In this document: positions 8,155 through 16,875 of the stretch, one piece after another | Layout: every line of letters starts with the position of its first letter | Position numbering within the stretch: position 1 is the stretch's first letter | Origin: JALZAI01 sp038207565 | GTDB taxonomy: Bacteria; Actinomycetota; Actinomycetes; Mycobacteriales; Jatrophihabitantaceae | Length of the DNA stretch: 64,000 nt | Direction: 5' to 3' | NCBI GenBank assembly: GCA_038207565.1 | Contig: JBBQZQ010000015.1 | Location: forward strand, 21,075 to 85,074 | Made by a program: the position numbers and the translations under genes | The notes under the pieces: model-generated | What the model was told of the DNA's origin: nothing | What the model saw: the letters and a program-made list of their open reading frames with translations, nothing else | The model's database searches: none

Positions 8155-9129
8155 ATGGCCGTACTCGTCGCCGGCTCCATCGCCACCGACCACTTGATGC
8201 ACTTTCCGGGCAAGTTCTCCGATCAGTTGCTCGCCGATCAGCTGCACAAGGTGTCGCTGTCGTTCCTCGTCGATGACCTCGTCATCCGGCGCGGAGGTGT
8301 CGGGCCCAACATCTGCTACGGCATGGCGCAGCTGGGCGGCAACCCGGTGTTGATCGGTGCGGTCGGCGAGGACTTCGACGAGTACCGCGGCTGGCTCGAG
8401 CAGCACGGCGTCGACTGCACATTCGTCCACGTCTCCGGCACCCAGCACACGGCGCGCTTCGTGTGCACCACCGACGAGGACATGTGCCAGATCGGTTCGT
8501 TCTACGCAGGCGCGATGGGCGAAGCCGTGCAGATCGAGCTCGCTGCCGCCTGGAAGGCCACCGACGCGGACCTGGTCGTCATCAGCGCCTACGACCCGGC
8601 GGCGATGATCCAGCACAGTGCCGAGTGCCGCGCGCAGGGCTTCCGCTTCGTCGCAGACCCCTCGCAGCAGATCACCCGCATGGACGGCCGGCAGCTCGAT
8701 CAGCTCATCGACGGCGCCGACATGTTGTTCACCAATGAGTACGAGAAGAGCCTGCTCGAGTCCAAGACCGGGCAATCGGAGCAGGACATCCTCGCGCGGG
8801 TCGGCGTCCGGATCTGCACCCTCGGCTCCGGCGGTGTCGAGATCGTCGGCACGGACGTCGAGCGGGTGATGGTGCCGGTCGCGAAGGAGCGTGCCAAGGC
8901 CGACCCCACCGGTGTGGGCGACGGATTCCGGGCTGGTTTGCTGACCGCTCGCGAGTGGGGCCTGTCCTGGGAGCGGTCGGCCCAGATCGGCAACCTGCTG
9001 GCCACACTCGTCCTGGAGACGGTGGGGACGCAGGAGTACCAGGTCGAGCCGAAGGTGTTCGCCGACCGGCTGGCCGAGTCGTTCGGAGACGACTGCGCGG
9101 CCGAGGTCCTGCCCTACCTCGGCTCCTGA
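8155..9129 (+). CDS. adoK: PfkB-family sugar/nucleoside kinase, probably adenosine kinase
   Basis: 324 aa. PfkB fold: N-terminal VLVAGSIATDHL, RRGGVGPNICYGMAQLGG, and the C-terminal DPTGVGDGFRAG motif with catalytic Asp and anion hole. The sequence start and the neighbours (erpA, asnB, ctaC) correspond to M. tuberculosis Rv2202c, characterised as an adenosine kinase. Likely role is purine salvage, AMP from adenosine; substrate specificity is by homology and gene order. It is convergent with asnB across a strong inverted repeat. Confidence 0.85.
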   Translation: MAVLVAGSIATDHLMHFPGKFSDQLLADQLHKVSLSFLVDDLVIRRGGVGPNICYGMAQLGGNPVLIGAVGEDFDEYRGWLEQHGVDCTFVHVSGTQHTARFVCTTDEDMCQIGSFYAGAMGEAVQIELAAAWKATDADLVVISAYDPAAMIQHSAECRAQGFRFVADPSQQITRMDGRQLDQLIDGADMLFTNEYEKSLLESKTGQSEQDILARVGVRICTLGSGGVEIVGTDVERVMVPVAKERAKADPTGVGDGFRAGLLTAREWGLSWERSAQIGNLLATLVLETVGTQEYQVEPKVFADRLAESFGDDCAAEVLPYLGS

Positions 9130-9130
9130 C

Positions 9131-9181
9131 CCGATCGTGGTTCTCTACCCCCCGATGGCGGGGGTAAAGAACCACGATCGG
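9131..9181. terminator. Bidirectional terminator, 22-base inverted repeat
   Basis: Arms 9131-9152 and 9160-9181 are complementary with one mismatch around a seven-base loop. It fills the space between the stops of adoK (+) and asnB (-). The arm core GTGGTTCT is shared with the palindrome at 28243-28291. Confidence 0.8.
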
Positions 9182-9183
9182 TG

Positions 9184-11076
9184 TCAGAGGCGGACGGGGT
9201 AGACGGTCGCCGGGATTTCGGGGCGGATGCGCTCCTCGATGAAGATCCCGTGCCAGATCAGCAACACCAGCAGCGTCCAGATCTTGCGGGAGTAGTCGTG
9301 CGGGCCGGCCCGGTGCGCGTCGAGCAGGCCGAGCACGGCCGCGCGGTCGATCACGTCGTCCGCCTGTGACTCGGTCACGATCTCGCGCGCCCAGTCATAC
9401 ATTTCCGCTCTGAGCCAGTGGCGGATCGGCACCGGGAAACCCAGCTTCGGACGGTTCAGCACGTGGGCCGGCACGATCAGCTCGAGCGCGCGCCGCAGGG
9501 CGTACTTGGTCGTCTCCTTCGTCAACTTCAGCTCGGTCGGCACCGACGAGCCGATCGCGAAGACCTCGGTGTCCAGGAACGGCACGCGCAGTTCGAGCGA
9601 GTTGGCCATCGTCATCTTGTCGGCCTTGACGAGGATGTCGCCACGCAGCCAGGTGAACAGGTCGATGTACTGCATGCGCGTCGACCCGTCGAGGTGCGTC
9701 GTCTGCTCGTACAGCTTCTTCGTCACGTCCATGTAGGAGACGGCGGGATCGAAGCGCTTGTAGAAGCCCATCTCCTCCGGACGGAAGATCCTGGCGTTGC
9801 CGTAGTACCGCTCCTCGATGCCGATCGCGCCGCGGCGCAGCAGATCCTTGCCGCGCGTCCCCTCGGGGATGACGGTGGACAGCTTGGCCAGCCCGCGCCG
9901 CACACCGCGCGGTGCCTTTTCGAAGGCGCGCAGCGAGATGGGTTCGCGATAGATCGTGTAGCCGCCGAACAGCTCGTCCGCGCCCTCGCCGGACAACACG
10001 ACCTTGACGTGCTTACGCGCCTCGCGGGCGATGAAGTACAACGGGACGAGCGCCGGATCGGCGACCGGATCGTCGAGATACCAGACGATGAGCGGCAACG
10101 TCTGCATCATCTCCTCGGCCGTGACGACCTTGGTGATGTGCTCGACGCCGATGGCGGCGGCGGACTCCGCGGCGACGTCGATCTCGCTGTAACCCTCGCG
10201 CGCGAATCCGGTCGTGAACGTGAGCAGCTTCGGGTTGTGGCGTTTGGCGAGTGCCGCGACGGCGGTGGAGTCGATCCCGCCGGACAGGAACGAGCCGACC
10301 GTCACGTCGGCGCGCATGTGCTTCTCGACCGAGTCCTCGAGAGCCTCGGCGATCTGGCGGTACAGCTTGTCCGGCTCGGGCACCGGCCTGATCACGAAGT
10401 CCGGGTGGAAGTAGCGCTGGGGACGGACCTGCTCGCCCGGGCGCATGGTGAAGTAGGTGCCGGATTCGATGCGCCGGATGTTGGCGTGCATCGAGGCCGG
10501 CTCGGGCACGTACTGCAAGCTCAGATACTGCTGCACCGCGGTCGGGTCGACCTCGCCAGGGTCGGTCGCGACGTCCAGCAGAGACTTCTTCTCACTGGCG
10601 AAGAAGGACCCGCGCTCGTCGCGGTAGGTGTAGAGCGGCTTGATACCGAACCAGTCCCGCGCACCGAACAGCACGCGCTCCTGCGAGTCCCAGATCAGGA
10701 ACGAGAACATGCCACGCAGTTCGCGCACGATCTTCTCGCCCATGTGGTGGTATCCGGCGACGATGGCCTCGCCGTCACCGTCGGTGTCGAACATGACGCC
10801 GTACTCGCGCGCCAGTCGCTCGCGCAGCTCGAGGTAGTTGTAGATCTCGCCGTTGAAGATGAGGTGGTAGCGCCCGTCGAGCCACGGCAGCGGCTGGTGC
10901 GAGTGGTCGATGTCGATGATCGAGAGGCGGCGAAAACCGATGACGGCGTCGTCGTCGGACCAGGTGCCGCCCTCGTCCGGGCCGCGATGGCGCATGTCGA
11001 GCAATGACCCTTCGACCGCCGTCTCGACGGTCTTGGCGTCGCCGCCCGCTGCCAGGAATCCGATCAGTCCGCACAC
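9184..11076 (-). CDS. asnB: Asparagine synthase (glutamine-hydrolysing)
   Basis: 630 aa. Class II glutamine amidotransferase domain with nucleophile Cys2 (MCGLIGF), RHRGPDEGG and FNGEIYNY, followed by the synthetase domain with the ATP pyrophosphatase loop SFLSGGIDST and SGEGADELFGGY. Makes asparagine from aspartate, ATP and glutamine; in corynebacteria a homologue (LtsA) affects cell-wall integrity. It sits beside the cytochrome oxidase genes in the same order as mycobacterial asnB. The stop is immediately beside the palindromic terminator. Confidence 0.95.
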   Translation of the reverse strand: MCGLIGFLAAGGDAKTVETAVEGSLLDMRHRGPDEGGTWSDDDAVIGFRRLSIIDIDHSHQPLPWLDGRYHLIFNGEIYNYLELRERLAREYGVMFDTDGDGEAIVAGYHHMGEKIVRELRGMFSFLIWDSQERVLFGARDWFGIKPLYTYRDERGSFFASEKKSLLDVATDPGEVDPTAVQQYLSLQYVPEPASMHANIRRIESGTYFTMRPGEQVRPQRYFHPDFVIRPVPEPDKLYRQIAEALEDSVEKHMRADVTVGSFLSGGIDSTAVAALAKRHNPKLLTFTTGFAREGYSEIDVAAESAAAIGVEHITKVVTAEEMMQTLPLIVWYLDDPVADPALVPLYFIAREARKHVKVVLSGEGADELFGGYTIYREPISLRAFEKAPRGVRRGLAKLSTVIPEGTRGKDLLRRGAIGIEERYYGNARIFRPEEMGFYKRFDPAVSYMDVTKKLYEQTTHLDGSTRMQYIDLFTWLRGDILVKADKMTMANSLELRVPFLDTEVFAIGSSVPTELKLTKETTKYALRRALELIVPAHVLNRPKLGFPVPIRHWLRAEMYDWAREIVTESQADDVIDRAAVLGLLDAHRAGPHDYSRKIWTLLVLLIWHGIFIEERIRPEIPATVYPVRL

Positions 11077-11123
11077 GCGGACCAGTATCCCGGTTCGCCC
11101 AGCGGCTCAGTGCACCCGACGGC

Positions 11124-11345
11124 TCAGTGCACCCGACGGACCAGGTAACCGGGCGTGCCGTCGGCCGCTGCAAGTTCACCCAGGTACTCGTGCCCGCGCA
11201 TCCGGCACCATGCCGCGACATCGGGGCGCGCCGCGGGGTCGTCGGCCTCGACGGTGATCGTGTCGCCGATCACCACTTCGCCGATGCGGCGGGCCAGCTC
11301 GAGGATCGGCAGCGGGCACCGGCGTCCACGGCAGTCGAGGATCAC
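11124..11345 (-). CDS. TusA-family sulfur carrier protein
   Basis: 73 aa. Shows the TusA/SirA signature LDCRGRRCPLPILELAR with Cys10 in the Cys-Pro position that carries persulfide sulfur. Its GTG start (11343-11345) overlaps the stop of the cysteine-desulfurase homologue by four bases, so the two are translationally coupled. Some actinobacteria have both domains in one chain, as far as I recall. The partner lacks a PLP lysine (see its entry), so the sulfur source is unclear. No lysine occurs in this protein either. Confidence 0.8.
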   Translation of the reverse strand: MILDCRGRRCPLPILELARRIGEVVIGDTITVEADDPAARPDVAAWCRMRGHEYLGELAAADGTPGYLVRRVH

Positions 11346-12436
11346 AGCCCGGCCGCTCCGAGTTCGGCACGCACCTCGGCGACGACGGACGGCAGCACAG
11401 CCAGGAAATCGGTCACCTCGGCGTCGGTGGTGTCGCGGTGCAGCGACACTCGGACGTTGCCCGACGTGAGAGCGCCCATCGCGACCAGCACGTGGGACGG
11501 CTCGAGCGTCGACGACGTGCACGACGAGCCGGACGAGACGGCGAACCCCCTGCGGTCCAGGCCGGTCAGCAGCGCCTCGCCGTCGACGTACAGGCAGGAG
11601 AACGTGACGATGTGCGGCAGCCTGTCGATCGGGTCGCCGAGCACCTCGACGTCGGCGAGCTGCGCCGCCGACGAGCGGATCCGCTCGATCTGGTGCCGAT
11701 GCCGTGCTGCCACCTCCTCGCGCTCGCCCAGTGCGGCCCGTAGCGCCGCTGCGGCGGCCACGACAGCGGGAAGATCGGGGACGCCGGGAACCCGGCCTCG
11801 GTCGTCGGGCGGGAAGGGCGAGCGCCACCGAACCCCTGTCCGCACCGCCAGCACCCCCACCGACGGGCCGCCCCACGTCCGCGCGTCGGCGGCCAGGACC
11901 GACCACGATGAGGGGACCTCGGCGTGCCCGAGCGTCTGCGTGGCGTCGACGATCAGCGGGACGGGGGAGTCGATCTCGTCGACCGGCTGGCGGGTGCCGA
12001 CCTCGTGGTTGGCGGCCTGCAGCGCGCCGGCGACCACGTCTGCGCCGCTGAGGGCACGCTGAAACTCCTCCGGCGCCACGCGGCCGAGCGCGTCCACCCC
12101 GATGCGAATCGCTGACTGCGGGGCGGCATGCAACACGGCCGAATGCTCCACCGCGCTGTGCACCAAGGTGCGCCGGCCGCGGTCACCGGCAACCGTCCCC
12201 TGCACTGCCGCGTGCAGCGCCTGCACCCCGTTGGCCGCGAAACTGACCTCGTCCGGACGTGCGCCGAGAGCCGTGGCGACGACCTCGCGAGATGCCTCGA
12301 GCAGCAGCGCCGCCCGCCTTCCGGGGGAGTGCAATCGCGCCGGGTCGGCCCATCCGTCTTCGAGTGCGGCGAGCAGCGCCTGGCGCGCTACCGGGTGCAT
12401 CGGGGCACCGGATGCCGCGTCGAGGAAGGCTGCCAC
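11342..12436 (-). CDS. Cysteine desulfurase-like (aminotransferase class V) protein lacking the PLP lysine
   Basis: 364 aa, class V aminotransferase fold: ANHEVGT, VDATQTLGHAE (Asp164, Gln167), SSGSSCTSS with Cys306 at the persulfide position, and NVRVSLHR near the C-terminus. The segment where desulfurases read SAHK-x-GGP here reads ADARTWGGP, so Thr187 replaces the Schiff-base lysine; the nucleotides at about 11880 confirm Arg-Thr-Trp. No lysine occurs anywhere in the protein. It therefore probably does not form the usual internal aldimine. The GTG start at 12434-12436 is chosen because it opens at the conserved FLDAASGAP. Divergent from ctaC, coupled to the TusA-like gene. Confidence 0.82.
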   Translation of the reverse strand: MAAFLDAASGAPMHPVARQALLAALEDGWADPARLHSPGRRAALLLEASREVVATALGARPDEVSFAANGVQALHAAVQGTVAGDRGRRTLVHSAVEHSAVLHAAPQSAIRIGVDALGRVAPEEFQRALSGADVVAGALQAANHEVGTRQPVDEIDSPVPLIVDATQTLGHAEVPSSWSVLAADARTWGGPSVGVLAVRTGVRWRSPFPPDDRGRVPGVPDLPAVVAAAAALRAALGEREEVAARHRHQIERIRSSAAQLADVEVLGDPIDRLPHIVTFSCLYVDGEALLTGLDRRGFAVSSGSSCTSSTLEPSHVLVAMGALTSGNVRVSLHRDTTDAEVTDFLAVLPSVVAEVRAELGAAGL

Positions 12437-12568
12437 AGGTCGACGGTAAGTCCTGGCCGGGCGCGGCGGAACGGCCCGACCCGACCCCGGTCCGGGGAAC
12501 GAGGTCCAGTACGCTCCGAAACGGAGGCAAACCCGTCCCTCGGGCGGTTGCGAGAGGTGGGTGCGACG

Positions 12569-13558
12569 GTGAATCGGAGACGATGGACCCGCGGCGGCGG
12601 ACCCGCGCTGCTGTTCGGGACGCTCGTCCTGACGCTGTCCGGCTGCTCCCTCCGCGACGCCGAGCGCAACCTGCGTTTCGGGTGGCCGACGGGCGTGACC
12701 CGGCAGGCCGAGCGCATGCGCGTGCTCTGGACCTGGTCGGGTGTCACCGCGCTCATCCTGGGCGTCATCGTGTGGGGGCTGATCTTCTGGGCCTGCATCC
12801 GCTACCGCAAGCGCAGCGACGCCATCCCGCGTCAGACGAAGTACAACTTCGTCATCGAGATGATCTGTATCGCCTTCCCGTTCATCGTGATCGTCGGGCT
12901 GTTCTGGCGCACCGTGGTCGTCGAGGACTACGTGAACAAGCTTTCCGCCAAGCCCGATGTGCTGATCCAGGTCGACGCGTTCAAGTGGAACTGGCAGTTC
13001 GAGTACCACAAGTACCAGGCTGCGTCGGGCCAGACGACCCAGGCGGTCTACCCCGGTCAGATCAACCGCACGACGGGCACGAACAGTCCGCTCTACCTGT
13101 CCACGGTCGGCTCGAACGCCGAGATTGCGGTGCTCGTGCTGCCGGTCGGTGAGAGCGTCCAGGTCATCGAGCACTCGCAGGACGTCATCCACTCCTTCTG
13201 GGTGCCCGAGTTCCTGTTCAAACGCGATGTCATCCCGTACGGCACCAAGGCGCAGCAGCGGGAGAGCGGCCTGCAGGACAATCGATTCCAGTTCACTGCG
13301 ACGAATGAAGGCAGTTATGTCGGTCGGTGCGCCGAACTCTGCGGCACCTACCACTCGCAGATGAACTTCGAAGTCCGCGTCGTGTCGGCCACGGTGTTCA
13401 CCACCTACCTCGATGAGTTGAAGAAGATCGGCCCGGACGATCCGGCTCGGCAGTCCAAGGCGCTCAAGGCGGTCGGCATGACGCCCTACGCCACGACCAC
13501 GTACCCGTTCAACACCGACCGCAGTGCTCGGACGGCATCGCAGAAGTCGGGGGGCTGA
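12569..13558 (+). CDS. ctaC: Cytochrome c oxidase subunit II
   Basis: 329 aa membrane-anchored electron-entry subunit of the aa3 oxidase. A lipobox-like LTLSGCS follows the N-terminal hydrophobic segment, then two membrane helices (about 52-74 and 92-114) and a periplasmic cupredoxin domain. CuA ligands are visible in VIHSFWVPE and CAELCGTYHSQM. The GTG start follows GAGAGGTGGG. It is transcribed with ctaF; the usual ctaD gene is not in the window. Confidence 0.96.
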   Translation: MNRRRWTRGGGPALLFGTLVLTLSGCSLRDAERNLRFGWPTGVTRQAERMRVLWTWSGVTALILGVIVWGLIFWACIRYRKRSDAIPRQTKYNFVIEMICIAFPFIVIVGLFWRTVVVEDYVNKLSAKPDVLIQVDAFKWNWQFEYHKYQAASGQTTQAVYPGQINRTTGTNSPLYLSTVGSNAEIAVLVLPVGESVQVIEHSQDVIHSFWVPEFLFKRDVIPYGTKAQQRESGLQDNRFQFTATNEGSYVGRCAELCGTYHSQMNFEVRVVSATVFTTYLDELKKIGPDDPARQSKALKAVGMTPYATTTYPFNTDRSARTASQKSGG

Positions 13559-13559
13559 T

Positions 13560-13988
13560 ATGAAGATCGAAGCGCGCATCTTCCTGATCGTCGCGCTGTT
13601 CTGCTGGGTGACCGCCGCGCTGTATGCGTTCTGGTCGTCGCACACCAACAACCACCAGATCGAATGGGCCGGTTTCGCGGCGCTCATCCTCTCCGGCGGC
13701 CTGCTCGGCATCTCCGGATCGTTCTTCTGGTTCGTGTCTCGGCGCATCGACCCGCGGCCGGAGGATCGTTCGGACGCCGAGATCGCCGAGGCCGCTGGCG
13801 AGCTCGGGTTCTTCAGCCCCGGCAGCTACTGGCCACTGGGACTCGCTGCGGGCGCGACCACTGCCGGCACTGGGCTCGCCTTCGTCCAGGTCTGGCTCGT
13901 GCTGGTCGGCGTCGCGCTGATAATGTTCATGGTCGGCGGGCTGCTCTTCGAGTACTACGTGGGCGGACGTAACCCCGCTCCGCGCTGA
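13560..13988 (+). CDS. ctaF: Cytochrome c oxidase subunit IV (actinobacterial type)
   Basis: 142 aa with four predicted membrane helices. MKIEARIF at the start and the YWPLGLA and LFEYYVGGRNP stretches are typical of actinobacterial CtaF, a structural subunit of the bc1-aa3 supercomplex. The ATG lies one base after the ctaC stop, so the genes are cotranscribed and probably translationally coupled. Confidence 0.94.
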   Translation: MKIEARIFLIVALFCWVTAALYAFWSSHTNNHQIEWAGFAALILSGGLLGISGSFFWFVSRRIDPRPEDRSDAEIAEAAGELGFFSPGSYWPLGLAAGATTAGTGLAFVQVWLVLVGVALIMFMVGGLLFEYYVGGRNPAPR

Positions 13989-14018
13989 GCGTAATCGGGC
14001 AGGTCAGGCACGATTGGC

Positions 14019-14053
14019 AAGGGCCCAGCCGCCTGTTGCGCGGCCGGGCCCTT
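14019..14053. terminator. Terminator between ctaF and qcrB
   Basis: AAGGGCCC-x-GCCG (from 14019) pairs with CGGC-x-GGGCCCTT, followed by a short T-run. It lies between convergent ctaF and qcrB and can serve both. Confidence 0.8.
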
Positions 14054-14071
14054 TCGTCCTAGGTGTCTGGA

Positions 14072-15730
14072 TCAGTCGGTCAGCTGGTGCTTGCGCTCCT
14101 CGAGCGACTCGACCTGGCCGGTGGAACGCTGGTTTGCCACCGCATCTGCCTCGTCGATCGCCGCCTGAATCTCCGGCTTCTCCTTGACCGGGTAGAAGAA
14201 CCCGCGCACGTGCTGGAGCGGCGAGATGGCGCCCAGCTGGCCCATCCGCTTGGGCACCGGAGTGCCGCCATAGACGAGCTGACCGTGGCCGTGCTCGTCC
14301 ACCGGACCCAGGGGCTGATGCACCTCGATGAACTCTCCGGTCGGCAGCGCCTTGATGATGCCGGTCTCCACGCCGTGTTCGAGCACCTCGCGGTCATGAC
14401 GCTGCAGACCCAGGCAGACCCGATAGGTCAGCACGTAAGCGATCGGCGGCAGGATCAGCAGCAGAATGCGGCCGCCCCAGGTCATCGCGTTCAGCGAGAT
14501 GTGGAACGCCTTGGCGATGATGTCGTTGCCACCGGAGAAGAACAGCACCAGGTAGAAGGTCAGCGCCATGGCACCCAGCGAGGTGCGTACCGGCACGTCG
14601 CGTGGACGTTGCAGCAGGTTGTGCGGCTTCGTGTCCTTCGTCATCTTCGCTTCGAGGAACGGGTAGGCCGCCGCGATTGTGACCAGGATTCCCGGCAGCA
14701 CGACCGTCGGCCAGAATAGTGGCGGCAAGGTGTGGTGGAACAGCCGGACCTCCCACGAGGGGAACAATCGTGTCGAGCCGTCCAGGAACATCATGTACCA
14801 GTCGGGTTGCGACCCGGAGGACACCTGCGCCGGCGTGTACGGACCGAAGAGCCAAACCGGGTTTATCTGTGCGAAGCCGCCGAGCGCGGCCAGCGCGGCG
14901 AACACGATGAAGAAGAAACCGCCGGCCTTGGCCGCGTAGACCGGGAACACCCGCTCGCCGCTGACCTGGTGCTCGGTGCGCCCCGGCCCGGGGAACTGGG
15001 TGTGCTTCTGCCGCACCACCAGGGCGAGGTGGGCACCGATCAGGGCCAGCAGGATCCCCGGGATCAGCAGGACGTGCGCGATATAGAAGCGCCCGATGAT
15101 TAGCTCACCCGGAAACGGCCCGCCGAAGACGAGGAACGCGGCCCAGGTACCGACGAGCGGGATGGAGAGGATGATCGCATCCGCGATGCGCAGGCCGGTG
15201 CCCGACAGCAGGTCGTCGGGGAGGGAGTAGCCGGCAAAGCCCTCGATGATGCCCAGCAGGATCAGCGTGAGGCCGATCAGCCAGTTGAGCTCGCGCGGCT
15301 TGCGGAAGGCTCCGGTGAAGAACACCCGGAACATGTGGACGATCATTGCGGCCACGAACAGCAGGGCTGCCCAGTGGTGGATCTGGCGGATGATCAAGCC
15401 GCCGCGCACGTCGAAGGAGATGTTGAGCGTCGTTTCGTACGCCTTCGACATCTCGACGCCCTGCATCGGCACGTACTGCCCGTGGTAGACGGTCTCGGCC
15501 ATCGACGGGTCGAAGAAGAAGGTGAGGTAGGTGCCGGTCAGCAGCAGGATCACGAACGAGTACAGGGCGATCTCGCCCATCATGAACGACCAGTGGTCGG
15601 GGAAGACCTTGTTCAGCTGCTTGCGCATCGGACCGGCCATGTTGAGCCGATCGTCGAAGAACTTGGCCGCCTTGCCCTGCGGCGTGCGGGGCTTGTCGGA
15701 GCGCCGCTGCGGCGTCGTCGTGGTTGTCAT
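14072..15730 (-). CDS. qcrB: Menaquinol-cytochrome c reductase cytochrome b subunit
   Basis: 552 aa cytochrome b of complex III. Eight or more membrane helices; the haem-ligand His pairs lie in IHHWAALLFVAAMIVHMF and FYIAHVLLIPGILLALIGAHL. The Qo-site motif of the family appears as PDWYMMF in place of PEWY. The long C-terminal cytoplasmic extension is typical of actinobacterial QcrB, the target of telacebec-type inhibitors. Its ATG overlaps the qcrA stop (ATGA). Confidence 0.97.
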   Translation of the reverse strand: MTTTTTPQRRSDKPRTPQGKAAKFFDDRLNMAGPMRKQLNKVFPDHWSFMMGEIALYSFVILLLTGTYLTFFFDPSMAETVYHGQYVPMQGVEMSKAYETTLNISFDVRGGLIIRQIHHWAALLFVAAMIVHMFRVFFTGAFRKPRELNWLIGLTLILLGIIEGFAGYSLPDDLLSGTGLRIADAIILSIPLVGTWAAFLVFGGPFPGELIIGRFYIAHVLLIPGILLALIGAHLALVVRQKHTQFPGPGRTEHQVSGERVFPVYAAKAGGFFFIVFAALAALGGFAQINPVWLFGPYTPAQVSSGSQPDWYMMFLDGSTRLFPSWEVRLFHHTLPPLFWPTVVLPGILVTIAAAYPFLEAKMTKDTKPHNLLQRPRDVPVRTSLGAMALTFYLVLFFSGGNDIIAKAFHISLNAMTWGGRILLLILPPIAYVLTYRVCLGLQRHDREVLEHGVETGIIKALPTGEFIEVHQPLGPVDEHGHGQLVYGGTPVPKRMGQLGAISPLQHVRGFFYPVKEKPEIQAAIDEADAVANQRSTGQVESLEERKHQLTD

Positions 15731-16875
15731 CTGCGCTCCCAGAAGCCTGGCCCGATAGGTTCAGTGTAATCAGAACGGGCCACGAAATACTGCTTGCCGT
15801 CATTACCTGTGACTACATCGATCGGCAGTTTCGGCAGGCTGCGTGTAGCAGGTCCGAAGACCGGCTTGGCGTCCAGCAGCACCTCGAACTGCGATTGGTG
15901 GCACGGGCACAGCAGGCGCGAGGTCTGCTGCTCGTAGAGCGACGCCGGACATCCGGCGTGGGTGCAGATTTTCGAGAAGGCGACGTACTCGGGGGCATCC
16001 TGCGGCCAGCCGAAACCGGCCTGTCCCTTGCGCGACTCGATCCGCTGTCCGGGCCGGAGGCGGATGACCAGGGTGGGTGACGCCGCGGAGGTGATGCCGG
16101 TGTAACCGTCAACCTCTTCGCGCACGCCGGGGAACACGGTGGCGATCCCGCCGGGCGCAAGGTCGTTCGGCGACACCTGGCGAAAATCGGAGTAGACGAG
16201 CGGCACCCGGCCACCGGTCTCCGGGAACCGCTTCTTGTCGGGCCGGAACAGCGTGTGCAGCAGTTGATCGCCCGGCTTCTTGATCATCGCTCCGACGAGC
16301 GCGACGAGCGGGACGGCAGCCAGGGCGCCGCCGGCCAGGCCGAGGGATCTCAGGATGAGCGAGCGCCGCGGCAGCCCGGTGTCCTGCAGGCCGACCGCCA
16401 GGGTGGCCTCGGTCATCAGTTTGTCTTCGGTGGTGGAGGGGTCGTCGTGACGATCCTGGATGACCTCCTCCTCGGGCATCAGCCACTTGGCCCAGAGCAC
16501 CATGCCGAGGCCGATGAACAGCAGCATCAACGCGAGCAGGCCACCGAGCGCGGGGGTGTAAAACCGGAAGTTCTGCGGCGTTCCCGGCAGGTGCCATGCG
16601 TAGGGCAGCGCGATGAACGCGACGATGAAGCCCAAGCCGGCGAGGCCAGAGACGGCGAAGCACAGTGCCACCCCGCGTTCGGCGCGCTTCTCGGCCTTGG
16701 TGCCGCGGATCGGGAACCGGTCGCGCCGGTGCACGATGTGCACGCCGTCGGCCTCGGTGCCGGCGAGCATCGCCTCTTCGGGCGTCATGGCGCGCAGTTC
16801 CGCGGCGTCAGGCGCATCGCCGGCGCTCGCGTGCCCGCCGGACGTGGTGTGCTCGGAGTCGCGAGTCGAGGTCAT
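15727..16875 (-). CDS. qcrA: Menaquinol-cytochrome c reductase Rieske iron-sulfur subunit
   Basis: 382 aa. The Rieske [2Fe-2S] motifs CTHAGC and CPCHQSQF are near the C-terminus. Unlike proteobacterial Rieske proteins it has three predicted membrane helices (about 65-90, 105-130, 180-205), the actinobacterial form. The N-terminal about 60 residues are polar. It transfers electrons from menaquinol to the dihaem cytochrome QcrC. ATG at 16873-16875 overlaps the qcrC stop. Confidence 0.96.
   Translation of the reverse strand: MTSTRDSEHTTSGGHASAGDAPDAAELRAMTPEEAMLAGTEADGVHIVHRRDRFPIRGTKAEKRAERGVALCFAVSGLAGLGFIVAFIALPYAWHLPGTPQNFRFYTPALGGLLALMLLFIGLGMVLWAKWLMPEEEVIQDRHDDPSTTEDKLMTEATLAVGLQDTGLPRRSLILRSLGLAGGALAAVPLVALVGAMIKKPGDQLLHTLFRPDKKRFPETGGRVPLVYSDFRQVSPNDLAPGGIATVFPGVREEVDGYTGITSAASPTLVIRLRPGQRIESRKGQAGFGWPQDAPEYVAFSKICTHAGCPASLYEQQTSRLLCPCHQSQFEVLLDAKPVFGPATRSLPKLPIDVVTGNDGKQYFVARSDYTEPIGPGFWERR

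Noticed and set aside
7620..8213. N-terminal extension of nadA by about 200 codons
   Set aside because: The extension runs antisense through erpA; the NadA family starts near the ATG at 7617-7619.
12569..13988. Loss of ctaD from the oxidase operon as a damaged cluster
   Set aside because: In many actinobacteria ctaD lies elsewhere in the genome, and all the genes here are intact.
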